This document shows positions 27,057 to 37,333 of a DNA stretch of 64,000 nt, piece by piece. Position 1 is the stretch's first letter, and every line of letters begins with the position of its first letter. Under the pieces are notes generated by a model. It made no database searches, had not been told where the DNA came from, and saw nothing but the letters and a program-made list of their open reading frames with translations. Source of the DNA: Duganella qianjiadongensis (GTDB lineage: Bacteria; Pseudomonadota; Gammaproteobacteria; Burkholderiales; Burkholderiaceae_D); the NCBI RefSeq assembly GCF_009857915.1, contig NZ_WWCM01000001.1, positions 596,014 through 660,013 on the forward strand, in the 5' to 3' direction. Position numbers and translations under genes: made by a program.

Positions 27057-28040
27057 ATGCATCCATCCGAGGTTTTATTCCAGGGCAATCGCCAACCCTT
27101 GCTGCTGCCAGCTTGTGACCATTACGCCGGCAGCGAAAAGCTGATGCGCAAATCGATTGCCTTGCAACAAGAACTTGGCCCATTGTTCGACATCACCCTC
27201 GATTGCGAAGACGGCGCCAGCGCCGGCAACGAAATCGAGCACGCCCGCCTCGTCGCCGCGCTGGTACTATCGGACGAGAACAGATACAGCCGCATCGGCG
27301 CCCGCGTGCACGATATCGCCAGCCCGCACTTTGCCAGCGATGTGGAAATCATCTGCACCGCCGCCAGCAAGCTGGCCTACATCGTGCTGCCCAAGGTGCA
27401 TAGCGCCAAGGAAGTCACGGCAGCGATCAAACTGATCAACACCCACGCCGGCAAGGCGGGCCGCAAGGACCTGCCCGTGCACGTGCTGATCGAAACCCAT
27501 GAAGCGCTGCATGAGGCCTACGCCATTGCCGCCCTGCCGCAAGTGCAGTGCCTGTCATTCGGCATCATGGACTTCGTTTCCTCGCATTACGGAGCGATTC
27601 CGGCCAGCGCCATGCGTACGCCGGGCCAGTTCACCCACCCGCTGGTCGTACGTGCCAAGCTGGAAGTGGCGGCCGCCTGCCATGCGCACGGCAAAGTGCC
27701 TTCGCACAATGTCACCACCGACATCAAGGATGCGGCCGTGGCCGCCAACGACGCGCAGCGTGCCGCGGCCGAATTCGGCTTTACCCGGATGTGGAGCATC
27801 CATCCGGACCAGATCAAGCCCATCATCAAAACCTTTACGCCGCGCATGTCCGAGGTCAATGACGCCACCGCCATCCTGCTGGAAGCTGCGGCAGTACAAT
27901 GGGGGCCGATTTCGCAGAATGGCCGCTTGCATGACCGCGCCAGCTACAGATACTATTGGACTGTGCTGCAGCGGGCCAGACTGGCCGGCCTCAGCCTGCC
28001 GGAAGCGGCGCAAAGCCTGCTTAACGGCAACACCAAATAA
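27057..28040 (+). CDS. HpcH/HpaI aldolase / citrate lyase beta-like (CitE) protein
   Basis: A 327-aa TIM-barrel protein from the Met at 27057 (MHPSEVLFQG); an upstream in-frame ATG at 26946 would add a low-complexity leader that includes the stem-loop and is rejected. Motifs: ITLDCEDGASAGNEIEHA (metal-binding acidic residues), SRIGARVHDIASPHF, IVLPKVHSAKEV, VLIETHEALHEAYAIAALPQV, and GFTRMWSIHPDQIKPI. Relatives are CoA-ester lyases (malyl-, citramalyl- or citryl-CoA). With no citC/D/F genes nearby, a stand-alone lyase or thioesterase such as malyl-CoA type is more likely than citrate fermentation. The exact substrate is unresolved. Confidence 0.85.
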   Translation: MHPSEVLFQGNRQPLLLPACDHYAGSEKLMRKSIALQQELGPLFDITLDCEDGASAGNEIEHARLVAALVLSDENRYSRIGARVHDIASPHFASDVEIICTAASKLAYIVLPKVHSAKEVTAAIKLINTHAGKAGRKDLPVHVLIETHEALHEAYAIAALPQVQCLSFGIMDFVSSHYGAIPASAMRTPGQFTHPLVVRAKLEVAAACHAHGKVPSHNVTTDIKDAAVAANDAQRAAAEFGFTRMWSIHPDQIKPIIKTFTPRMSEVNDATAILLEAAAVQWGPISQNGRLHDRASYRYYWTVLQRARLAGLSLPEAAQSLLNGNTK

Positions 28041-28062
28041 CCTTACATCTGGAAGTACCACC

Positions 28063-28560
28063 ATGTCCCTCGCCAAACTGCTACTGGCATGCAGCCTGTC
28101 GCTGACCGCCCTGACTCTGAGCTCCGCTGCCCGCGCCGATAATGCGCCAGCCAAGCCTGCCACCAAGAAAACCGCCAAGGCCAAGCCTGCCGCCAAGGCA
28201 GCGGAAGCCAAGCCAGCCGACGAAGATGTGGCCGAACCTGCCGTGGGCGAATCGGCGGCGACCGAATTCGACTGCGAACTGGGCAACAAGATCACCATCT
28301 ACGAAAACGTCAACGACGACGCCCACATCGCCCTGCGCTGGAAAAAGCGTTTGCACCGTCTGACCCGCGTGGGCACCAGTACGGGCGCCAACCGCTTCGA
28401 AAACCATGTGTACGGTCTGGTCTGGATCGGTATCCCTGCCAAGGGCATGCTGCTGGACTCGAAACAGGGCCGCCAGCTGGCCAACGAATGCCGCAATGCC
28501 GAACAGATGAAACCGCTGGCAGCTACCGCAGCAGCGGCCACCACCACCAGCCTGCAGTAA
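28063..28560 (+). CDS. Exported Ala/Lys/Pro-rich protein, unknown function
   Basis: A 165-aa protein with a signal peptide (SLAKLLLACSLSLTALTLSSAARA). A Lys/Ala/Pro repeat-like linker (residues about 27-55) is followed by a compact conserved-looking domain, FDCELGNKITIYENVNDDAHIALRWKKRLHRL to LVWIGIPAKGMLLDSKQGRQLANECRNA. The two Cys could be disulphide-bonded. No family recognised. It begins 22 bases after the lyase gene and ends 90 bases before aconitase, so it is probably co-transcribed with the TCA genes. Confidence 0.8.
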   Translation: MSLAKLLLACSLSLTALTLSSAARADNAPAKPATKKTAKAKPAAKAAEAKPADEDVAEPAVGESAATEFDCELGNKITIYENVNDDAHIALRWKKRLHRLTRVGTSTGANRFENHVYGLVWIGIPAKGMLLDSKQGRQLANECRNAEQMKPLAATAAAATTTSLQ

Positions 28561-28577
28561 TCCTGCTGCTCTTCCCC

Positions 28578-28614
28578 GCTATTCCCCGCTAATAGACAAC
28601 AGGCAGGGAATAGC
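28578..28614. repeat. Inverted repeat in aconitase leader
   Basis: GCTATTCCC (28578-28586) and GGGAATAGC (28606-28614) are perfectly complementary with a 19-base spacer, 36 bases before the acnA ATG. It may be an RNA hairpin or a protein site. The ribosome site AGGAGA lies after it. Confidence 0.5.
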
Positions 28615-28650
28615 CTGCGCACCGACGACACCCCAAACCTAGGAGAAGTC

Positions 28651-31359
<2,709 letters not shown>

Positions 31360-31381
31360 GCGCCCTGCTGCCCCGGGCCAC

Positions 31382-31408
31382 ACGCCGGCTAAATGCCGGC
31401 GTTTTTTT
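31382..31408 (+). terminator. acnA terminator
   Basis: ACGCCGGC (31382-31389), loop TAAAT, GCCGGCGT (31395-31402), then seven T, 22 bases after the acnA stop. A textbook intrinsic terminator. Confidence 0.93.
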
Positions 31409-31503
31409 CGCCTTGCACGCTTATCATCTACAATAGAGCCATAAGGGTTATCATTTGTTTGACTGATCCGCTTTTTCCACTTTTATGAGACTCTTATTGC
31501 GTT

Positions 31504-32772
31504 ATGCGTCGTCCTTCTAAAGATTCATCCCAAAAATTGTCTGCCGAAAGCCAGCGTCTGGTTACCTACGCCAATGCCGTGGGTCAGGCTGCCAGCCGGA
31601 TCGAAGAGCGGACCTGGGAACTCAGCCTCGATGCGCAGTTGCAGAAGCTGCTCAAGACGGGCCATCAGGACACTATCGACGCCACCCTGAACCAGCTGTT
31701 CAAGGAAGATCTGAATGCCTACGACATCCTGATGGATAGCGTGGAAGCGGTCAGCGAATCGGCCACCATCCAGATCGAAACGGACGGCGTCAGCAAGGCC
31801 TATGATGTGCTGCTGGTGGCTGCGCCCATCCTTGCGTGGACCCGCTTTGCCATCGCTTCCGGCGCCATCCCCGCCGATATCCTGAGCACGCTATCGGCCC
31901 ATTTCGGTGCCCACCTGCTGGCCGATGGCACCCGCATGGCCATGGCGCCTACGCTGTATTCGATCGACCAGCTGCCGCGCAGCCACGTGGAGACCTACGG
32001 CAAAGTGCACAAGCTGGGTCAGGCCGCCATCAAGGGCACGGCGCTGAAAGCCGACAGCAAGACGCCGGAAACGGCGCCCTTCCTGGCCGACACGCGCTAC
32101 CTGCTGGCGGCCGTGGCCGCGCCGGCAGGCAGCGCGCTGTTCCGCTGGCAGATGCCGGGCCTGCAAGCCAATTATGCGGCCGAGCGTGCCAGCGCGCTGG
32201 AGCAGTGGCGCAATCAGGTCACGCCGACGGTGAGCCGTCTGCTGCCGGGCTGCGGCGTGGAACTGCTGCTGCCGGAAGCCTATTACATGGCCTGCCGCGA
32301 AGCCGACAAGCAGATCCGCCCTGTGTCTATCCGCGCCGCCGTGCACTACCTGACCCATACGCTAGGGCTGGAACCGGCTGGTCTGCGCGCGGTCATCGCC
32401 GGCTTTGGCGAAGAAAGCGCCGATGGCCAGATCGATGAATACCGCGTCGCCTTCACCCAGCGCAACTCCAACGACGTGATGTATGGCGTGGTATGGCCAC
32501 TGTACGGACAGGAAGACGAAGACGGCACGCCGCCGGAAGGCCCGCTGCAAGGCGGCTTTAGCGGCTTGCAGCAGCGTCCTGTCACGCCGGTGGACGAGAT
32601 CACGGCCCAGCTCAATGCGGCCGGTGTGACGCAGGTGAAAAAAATCAGCGAGCGCTATGTAGCCGAGTTCTGCGACGACTGCGGCGCGCCCCTGTTTGCC
32701 GATCCGCTGGGTGAACTGGCGCACGCCGAAATGCCCGAGGATGCGCCGTCCGGCACCGAGCACTTCCATTAA
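31504..32772 (+). CDS. DUF2863 family protein
   Basis: A 422-aa soluble protein matching the betaproteobacterial DUF2863 family (SAESQRLVTYANAVGQAASRIEERTWE at the N-terminus; VSIRAAVHYLTHTLGLEPAGLRAVIAGFGEE in the middle). The C-terminus carries CDDCGAPLFADPLGELAHAEMPE, a half zinc-ribbon-like CxxC. There are no catalytic motifs. Function is unknown for the family. It stands alone between acnA and a convergent small gene, with its own terminator. Confidence 0.88.
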   Translation: MRRPSKDSSQKLSAESQRLVTYANAVGQAASRIEERTWELSLDAQLQKLLKTGHQDTIDATLNQLFKEDLNAYDILMDSVEAVSESATIQIETDGVSKAYDVLLVAAPILAWTRFAIASGAIPADILSTLSAHFGAHLLADGTRMAMAPTLYSIDQLPRSHVETYGKVHKLGQAAIKGTALKADSKTPETAPFLADTRYLLAAVAAPAGSALFRWQMPGLQANYAAERASALEQWRNQVTPTVSRLLPGCGVELLLPEAYYMACREADKQIRPVSIRAAVHYLTHTLGLEPAGLRAVIAGFGEESADGQIDEYRVAFTQRNSNDVMYGVVWPLYGQEDEDGTPPEGPLQGGFSGLQQRPVTPVDEITAQLNAAGVTQVKKISERYVAEFCDDCGAPLFADPLGELAHAEMPEDAPSGTEHFH

Positions 32773-32793
32773 TTCTGCCCATCGTACTTAGCG

Positions 32794-32824
32794 ATAAGCC
32801 GGCCTATGCCGGCTTATTTTTTTT
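32794..32824 (+). terminator. Terminator of the DUF2863 gene
   Basis: A 10-bp stem ATAAGCCGGC (32794-32803) with GCCGGCTTAT (32808-32817), loop CTAT, then eight T. The 3' arm contains the stop codon of the convergent gene at 32814. Confidence 0.92.
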
Positions 32825-33155
32825 CGCCACCAGGCGCGGGCAGATAGATGATGATGGGTTGAACTGGCAGCGCTGCCGGCTGAACAGGAGAAGCTTGCGG
32901 CATAGCCTGTGGCAGGGTGGCGGCAGGCGCCGCTGCAGGCGCAGCGTTCTGGCTCTTCAGATTGCTATTCGATGCAAAGTAGAGGCCGCCAAAGCCGAGG
33001 AACATGCCTATCATGGAGGCTACCATCCAGCGATAGCCCTCCGCCGACATCTTGTGCATTTCCGCGCGCAAGACTTCAATATCGGCCTTGGTAGCCAAGG
33101 TCGGCACTATCGCATCGTAGTGCGCTTTAAGCGCATGGAATTCGCTGTCGTTCAT
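32814..33155 (-). CDS. Small membrane protein with coiled coil
   Basis: A 113-aa protein. The helical N-terminus (LATKADIEVLRAEMHKMSAEG) resembles the KADxxxLRxxM coiled coils of DUF1640-like proteins. One transmembrane helix follows (YRWMVASMIGMFLGFGGLYFAS), then an Ala/Pro/Gln-rich tail ending in PIIIYLPAPGGEKK. No function is known. Its last codons overlap the opposing terminator stem. Confidence 0.72.
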   Translation of the reverse strand: MNDSEFHALKAHYDAIVPTLATKADIEVLRAEMHKMSAEGYRWMVASMIGMFLGFGGLYFASNSNLKSQNAAPAAAPAATLPQAMPQASPVQPAALPVQPIIIYLPAPGGEKK

Positions 33156-33183
33156 GCTTACAGCATAGACGACAGCTTCGCCC

Positions 33184-33645
33184 TTACCAAGCCGAATACG
33201 GGTGCTTGATCAGGCTGGAATTCAGATAGCGCAGGTCGCTGGTGACTTCCTCGCCTATCCATTCCGGCAGGTCGAACTGCTCGGTTTCGCTGCCCAGTTC
33301 GATCTCGGCCACCACCAGCCCTGCATTCACGCCGAGGAACTCGTCCACTTCCCACACATGACCCGCATGCTCGATGCGGCGGCGGTATTTTTCGATCAGG
33401 GGCTGCTCGCACAGCAGCAGCAATTCGTTCGCGTCGGCCAGCGGAATCTCGTACTCCCACTCGCCGCGCACCGCGCCCACATTGCGCCCCTTGATAGTCA
33501 TCACACCGCGCTCGCCCTCGATGCGCACGCGCACCACGCGCTCCTTGTGCGAGGAGAGATAACCCTGACGCAGCAGGACCGGCTGGCCCATGCTGCGCCA
33601 TGCATCGCCGCGCAACAGGAATTTGCGCTCGATCTCGACACCCAT
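33184..33645 (-). CDS. CYTH-domain protein (class IV adenylate cyclase/triphosphatase fold)
   Basis: A 153-aa protein from the Met at 33645. The CYTH signature ExExK is at its start (GVEIERKFLL), followed by alternating charged strands lining the tunnel (RVRIEGERGVMTIKGR, EWEYEIPLADA, KYRRRIEHAGHVWEVDEFLG, AEIELGSE). Small bacterial CYTH proteins of this size are usually inorganic triphosphatases rather than cyclases. It begins 1 base after the M14 peptidase stop, so the two are one operon. Confidence 0.87.
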   Translation of the reverse strand: MGVEIERKFLLRGDAWRSMGQPVLLRQGYLSSHKERVVRVRIEGERGVMTIKGRNVGAVRGEWEYEIPLADANELLLLCEQPLIEKYRRRIEHAGHVWEVDEFLGVNAGLVVAEIELGSETEQFDLPEWIGEEVTSDLRYLNSSLIKHPYSAW

Positions 33646-33646
33646 C

Positions 33647-34771
33647 TCAGTCGTCCAGCGACAGCAGGATAGGCTGCAGCATGGCCGCGCCCAGCGCCGC
33701 ACTGCGCGCACCATTCCAGCCCACGCGTGGATCAGGCAGGTCGGCGTTATCCTTGAACGGCATTTCCAGCGTCAGCGCGAGGCAGCCAAAATGGTGGCCC
33801 ACATACTTGGACGCCAGCGTCAGCATGTCTTCCTTGTACTTGCTGGCGGCGTAGCCATACTTGTCCTGGAAATCCGGGCTGGCCGCCTTGTAGCGGTCGA
33901 TGAAAGCCTGCTGGGCCACGCGGCGCTCGTCGCTGAAGTTCTCCAGCATTTCGTTACCGGCCACGAAATTGTATGGCAGCGCTTCGTCGCCATGGATGTC
34001 GAAGAACATGTCGATGCCGGTGGCATGCATTTTCTCCTTCACGCACAGCACTTCCGGGCTGCGTTCGGCCGTCGGCGTCATCCACTCGCGGTTCAGATTG
34101 GCGCCTGCAGCGTTGGTGCGCAGATTGCCGCGCACCGAGCCGTCCGGATTCATATTCGGCACGATATAGAACACGCAGCGCTGCAGCAGCTTGCGGGCGA
34201 TAGGGTTGGCATCGTCCAGCAGCGCATCGACCAGACCTTCGACAAACCACTCGGCCATCGATTCGCCCGGGTGCTGGCGCGCAATAATCCAGATTTTCTT
34301 CTCGGCGGCCGGATTACCGACCACCACCAGATTCATGTCGCGGCCATCGACCGTGCTGCCCAGATCCTGCACGCGGGCCAGCGGATGCTCGCCGATTTCG
34401 CCCAGCAGACGCAGGTGGCGCTCGAACGAATACGGTTCGAAATAGGCGTAGTAGACGCTATCCGTATCCGGCGTGTGCTTGATGGTCATGACCTCGCCAT
34501 CGAAATGGGTCGCTACGCGGAACCAGGTTTCCGTGTCGTAGCTGGCCACCGCCTGATAGTCCTCATAGCCCTTGGCATAGGTCGCCGAACCAGCGTTCAT
34601 GAAGCGCATGCGCAGCTGCTGCCCGCTGGCGCCCTGCACACGGAAGTGGAACCACTGGTGGATGTCCGCGTTGTTATCCTTGCGCAGGTTCAGTTCGATC
34701 TCGGCTGCGCTATCGGCGCGCAGCACTTCGATCGCGCCCGAGTCAAAATTCTGGCTGATTTTAATGGTCAT
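33647..34771 (-). CDS. M14-family carboxypeptidase (cytosolic carboxypeptidase-like)
   Basis: A 374-aa zinc carboxypeptidase of the CCP/AGBL-type subfamily. The N-terminal beta domain (residues 1-125) includes HQWFHFRVQGASG and YYAYFEPYSFERHLRLL. The peptidase domain has the zinc ligands in IIARQHPGESMAEWF (His and Glu) and FFDIHGDEALPYNF (His), substrate contacts in VPNMNPDGSVRGNLRTNAAG, and catalytic Glu in LALTLEMPFKDN. No signal peptide, so cytoplasmic. Bacterial substrates are unknown; eukaryotic relatives trim C-terminal glutamates. Confidence 0.9.
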   Translation of the reverse strand: MTIKISQNFDSGAIEVLRADSAAEIELNLRKDNNADIHQWFHFRVQGASGQQLRMRFMNAGSATYAKGYEDYQAVASYDTETWFRVATHFDGEVMTIKHTPDTDSVYYAYFEPYSFERHLRLLGEIGEHPLARVQDLGSTVDGRDMNLVVVGNPAAEKKIWIIARQHPGESMAEWFVEGLVDALLDDANPIARKLLQRCVFYIVPNMNPDGSVRGNLRTNAAGANLNREWMTPTAERSPEVLCVKEKMHATGIDMFFDIHGDEALPYNFVAGNEMLENFSDERRVAQQAFIDRYKAASPDFQDKYGYAASKYKEDMLTLASKYVGHHFGCLALTLEMPFKDNADLPDPRVGWNGARSAALGAAMLQPILLSLDD

Positions 34772-34802
34772 GGTAGTCCGTAATAAGAGAATGCCGAGAC
34801 CA

Positions 34803-36296
34803 TTATTTTACCAGCATGCTCCCCTCGCGTTTATAGCGCCCGTACCAGTCGAACGCCTGCTCCAGCACGTGCGGGGTCTGGCCGCCGCCCTTCAGCGCTT
34901 CGGCCAGATAAGCACGCAGCTGCGGGCGATAGTCTGGGTGAGCGCAGTGCTCGATGATCAGCGGTGCGCGCTCGCGTGGCGCCAGTCCGCGCAGGTCGGC
35001 CAGCCCCCATTCGCTCACCAGCACATCGACATCATGCTCGGTATGGTCTACGTGCGGCACCATAGGCACCACGCTGGAAATCGCCCCGCCCTTGGCGACC
35101 GATTTGCTGACAAAAATGGACAGCTGGGCGTTGCGGGCAAAGTCGCCCGAGCCGCCGATGCCGTTCATCATGTGCGTGCCGCCCACGTGGGTGGAGTTGA
35201 CGTTGCCGTAGATGTCGAATTCCAGCGCCGTGTTCAGCGCGATCAGTCCCAGACGGCGCACCACTTCCGGATGGTTGCTGATTTCCTGCGGACGCAGCAC
35301 GATGCGCTCGCGGTAGCTTTCCAGATTGCGCAGGAATTTTTCGTGCATGGCCGCCGACAGCGTGATCGACGAGGCCGAGGCCATGGACAGCTGGCCGGAG
35401 TCGAGCAGTTCGATGGCGCTGTCCTGCAGCACTTCGGAATACATGGTCATGTTACGGAACGGCGAATCGATCAGTCCATGCAGCACGGCGTTGGCGATGG
35501 TGCCTATGCCGGCCTGCAGCGGACGCAGCTCCGGTCCCATGCGCCCGGCCTGGACTTCGCCTTCGAGGAAGCGGATCACATGGCGTGCAATCGCATCGGT
35601 CTCCTCATCGGGCGGCAGCGCGTTGGACGGGCTATCGGGACTGTCGGTAATGATGATGGCGGCGATGCGGTCGGGATGGACGGGAATCGCCGTCCACCCC
35701 ATGCGCTGCCACGGTGTCAGCAGCGGAATGGCGCCACGGTGCGGACGCGCCACCGGCAGGTAGATGTCGTGGAAGCCTTCCAGCGCCAGCGGCGTGCTCA
35801 GATTGATTTCTACGATGACCTGTCTGGCCTGCTGGGCAAAAGTGGCTGTATTCCCCACCGACATGCTGGGGATGATGCCGCCATCGGCGGTAATTGCCAC
35901 CGCCTCCACCACGGCCACATCGATCTCTTTCAGATCGCCGGAACGCAGCTGTTCGGCCGTTTCCGACAGATGCTGGTCGATGAACATCACTTCGCCCGTA
36001 TTGATCTTGCGGCGCAGTGCGGCATCGGCCTGGAACGGCATGCGGCGCGCTACCAAGCCTGCATTGGCCATCATGCCGTCGCTGTCGTTACCGAGCGAGG
36101 CGCCGGTCAGCAGCGTCAGTGCCAGCGGCTCGCTGCGCGAGCGCTCCACCAGTGCCAGCGGCATGGCCTTGGCGTCGCCGGCGCGGGTGAAACCGCTCAT
36201 GCCTACCGTCATACCGTTTTTAATCAGGCGTGCAGCCTGCGCCGCGGTCATGACCTTGCTCATCAATTCCGGACGGCGTATGCGTTCTTCGTACAT
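34803..36296 (-). CDS. Acetyl-CoA hydrolase/succinyl-CoA:acetate CoA-transferase family
   Basis: A 497-aa class I CoA-transferase of the Cat1/AarC/SpcC type. Substrate loop GMSGFTRAGDAKAMPLAL; CoA-thioester Glu in ALEFDIYGNVNSTHVGG; followed by HMMNGIGGSGDFARNAQLSIF and EHDVDVLVSEWGLADLRGL. It would move CoA between succinyl-CoA and acetate (or propionate), feeding the TCA genes next door. It is divergent from a LysR regulator with a 10-bp inverted repeat in the gap. Confidence 0.9.
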   Translation of the reverse strand: MYEERIRRPELMSKVMTAAQAARLIKNGMTVGMSGFTRAGDAKAMPLALVERSRSEPLALTLLTGASLGNDSDGMMANAGLVARRMPFQADAALRRKINTGEVMFIDQHLSETAEQLRSGDLKEIDVAVVEAVAITADGGIIPSMSVGNTATFAQQARQVIVEINLSTPLALEGFHDIYLPVARPHRGAIPLLTPWQRMGWTAIPVHPDRIAAIIITDSPDSPSNALPPDEETDAIARHVIRFLEGEVQAGRMGPELRPLQAGIGTIANAVLHGLIDSPFRNMTMYSEVLQDSAIELLDSGQLSMASASSITLSAAMHEKFLRNLESYRERIVLRPQEISNHPEVVRRLGLIALNTALEFDIYGNVNSTHVGGTHMMNGIGGSGDFARNAQLSIFVSKSVAKGGAISSVVPMVPHVDHTEHDVDVLVSEWGLADLRGLAPRERAPLIIEHCAHPDYRPQLRAYLAEALKGGGQTPHVLEQAFDWYGRYKREGSMLVK

Positions 36297-36329
36297 CAGG
36301 TGCTCCTCCTTGTATGTTTGTTTCAGTAT

Positions 36330-36366
36330 AGAATTTAAGAACTAGTCGCTGCATGACTTAAATTCT
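36330..36366. promoter_or_regulatory. Inverted repeat between CoA-transferase and LysR
   Basis: AGAATTTAAG (36330-36339) and CTTAAATTCT (36357-36366) are perfectly complementary with a 17-base spacer, in the 91-base divergent gap. It probably holds the regulator site and overlapping promoters. Confidence 0.6.
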
Positions 36367-36387
36367 CTGATTGGAGTCGTTTTTTTC

Positions 36388-37275
36388 ATGGATCTACGCT
36401 CACTGCGCTACTTCGTCGAAACGGTCAGGCTGAACAGCTTTACCCAGGCGGCGGAAAAGCTCAACGTCACCCAGTCCACCATCAGCAAGATGGTGCGCCA
36501 GCTGGAACAGGAAGTCGGCAATGAACTGCTGCTGCGCAGCGGACGCCAGCTACAGCTCACCGATACGGGGCGCGTGGTGTTCGCCCGTGGCGAGGAAATG
36601 CTGGCAGCGATGCAGCAGCTGACCATGGAAGTGGCCGATCTGCAGGCGGCGCAGAGCGGTCACCTGACCGTAGGCATACCCCCCATGATCAACCTGCTGT
36701 TCACGCCCGTCCTGAAAGCGTTCCGCAAGCGCCACCCCGGCATCAGCCTGACGCTCAAGGAAGATGCGGGACAGGCGCTGGAACGGCAGGTGGCCAGCGG
36801 TGAACTGGAAATCGGCATGACGGTGCTGCCCGCCGACCCGCAGCTAGGCTTGCAGACGGCACCCATCGTCAGCTATCCGATCTGGGCGATCGCAGCACGC
36901 GGCACCTTTCCCAAACAGCGCAGCACGCTCAAGCTGAAAGCGCTGGCGACGCTGCCTCTGGTAATGCTGACCGATGATTTCGCGCTGACCCGCAGCCTGC
37001 GCCACGCGTTTGCGCAAGCGGGCATCGCGCCGGAGATTGCGGCGCAAAGCGGTCAGTGGGACTGGCTGGTGGCCATGGCCTCGGCCGGCATGGGCGTGGC
37101 GCTGCTGCCGGAGCCGCTAATCCACCGGCTGGCGATCGGCCATCTCGACAGGCTCAAGCTGGTGGAGCCGGAATTGCAGTGGCAGGCCGCCCACGTGTGG
37201 CGCGGCCCTTATCTGTCGCACGCAGCGCGCGCGTGGCTGGAAGTGTGTAACGAGGTGCTAGGCACGGCAGCATGA
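36388..37275 (+). CDS. LysR-family regulator (CynR-like)
   Basis: A 295-aa LTTR: DLRSLRYFVETVRLNSFTQAAEKLNVTQSTISKMVRQLEQEVG is the helix-turn-helix, followed by the effector domain starting GHLTVGIPPMINLLFTPVLKAFRKRHP. It is transcribed away from the CoA-transferase gene and likely regulates it. Effector unknown. Confidence 0.9.
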   Translation: MDLRSLRYFVETVRLNSFTQAAEKLNVTQSTISKMVRQLEQEVGNELLLRSGRQLQLTDTGRVVFARGEEMLAAMQQLTMEVADLQAAQSGHLTVGIPPMINLLFTPVLKAFRKRHPGISLTLKEDAGQALERQVASGELEIGMTVLPADPQLGLQTAPIVSYPIWAIAARGTFPKQRSTLKLKALATLPLVMLTDDFALTRSLRHAFAQAGIAPEIAAQSGQWDWLVAMASAGMGVALLPEPLIHRLAIGHLDRLKLVEPELQWQAAHVWRGPYLSHAARAWLEVCNEVLGTAA

Positions 37276-37333
37276 CAGTCTGTCTGGCTAGCCGGCGTTG
37301 CAGCTGGCTGGCAGACTGTTCACCCTGCGCAGC

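Noticed and set aside
37275..37319. ACAGTCTG...CAGACTGT inverted repeat between LysR and catalase stops
   Set aside because: Perfect 8-bp arms but a 29-base interior and no T run; not strong enough to call a terminator.
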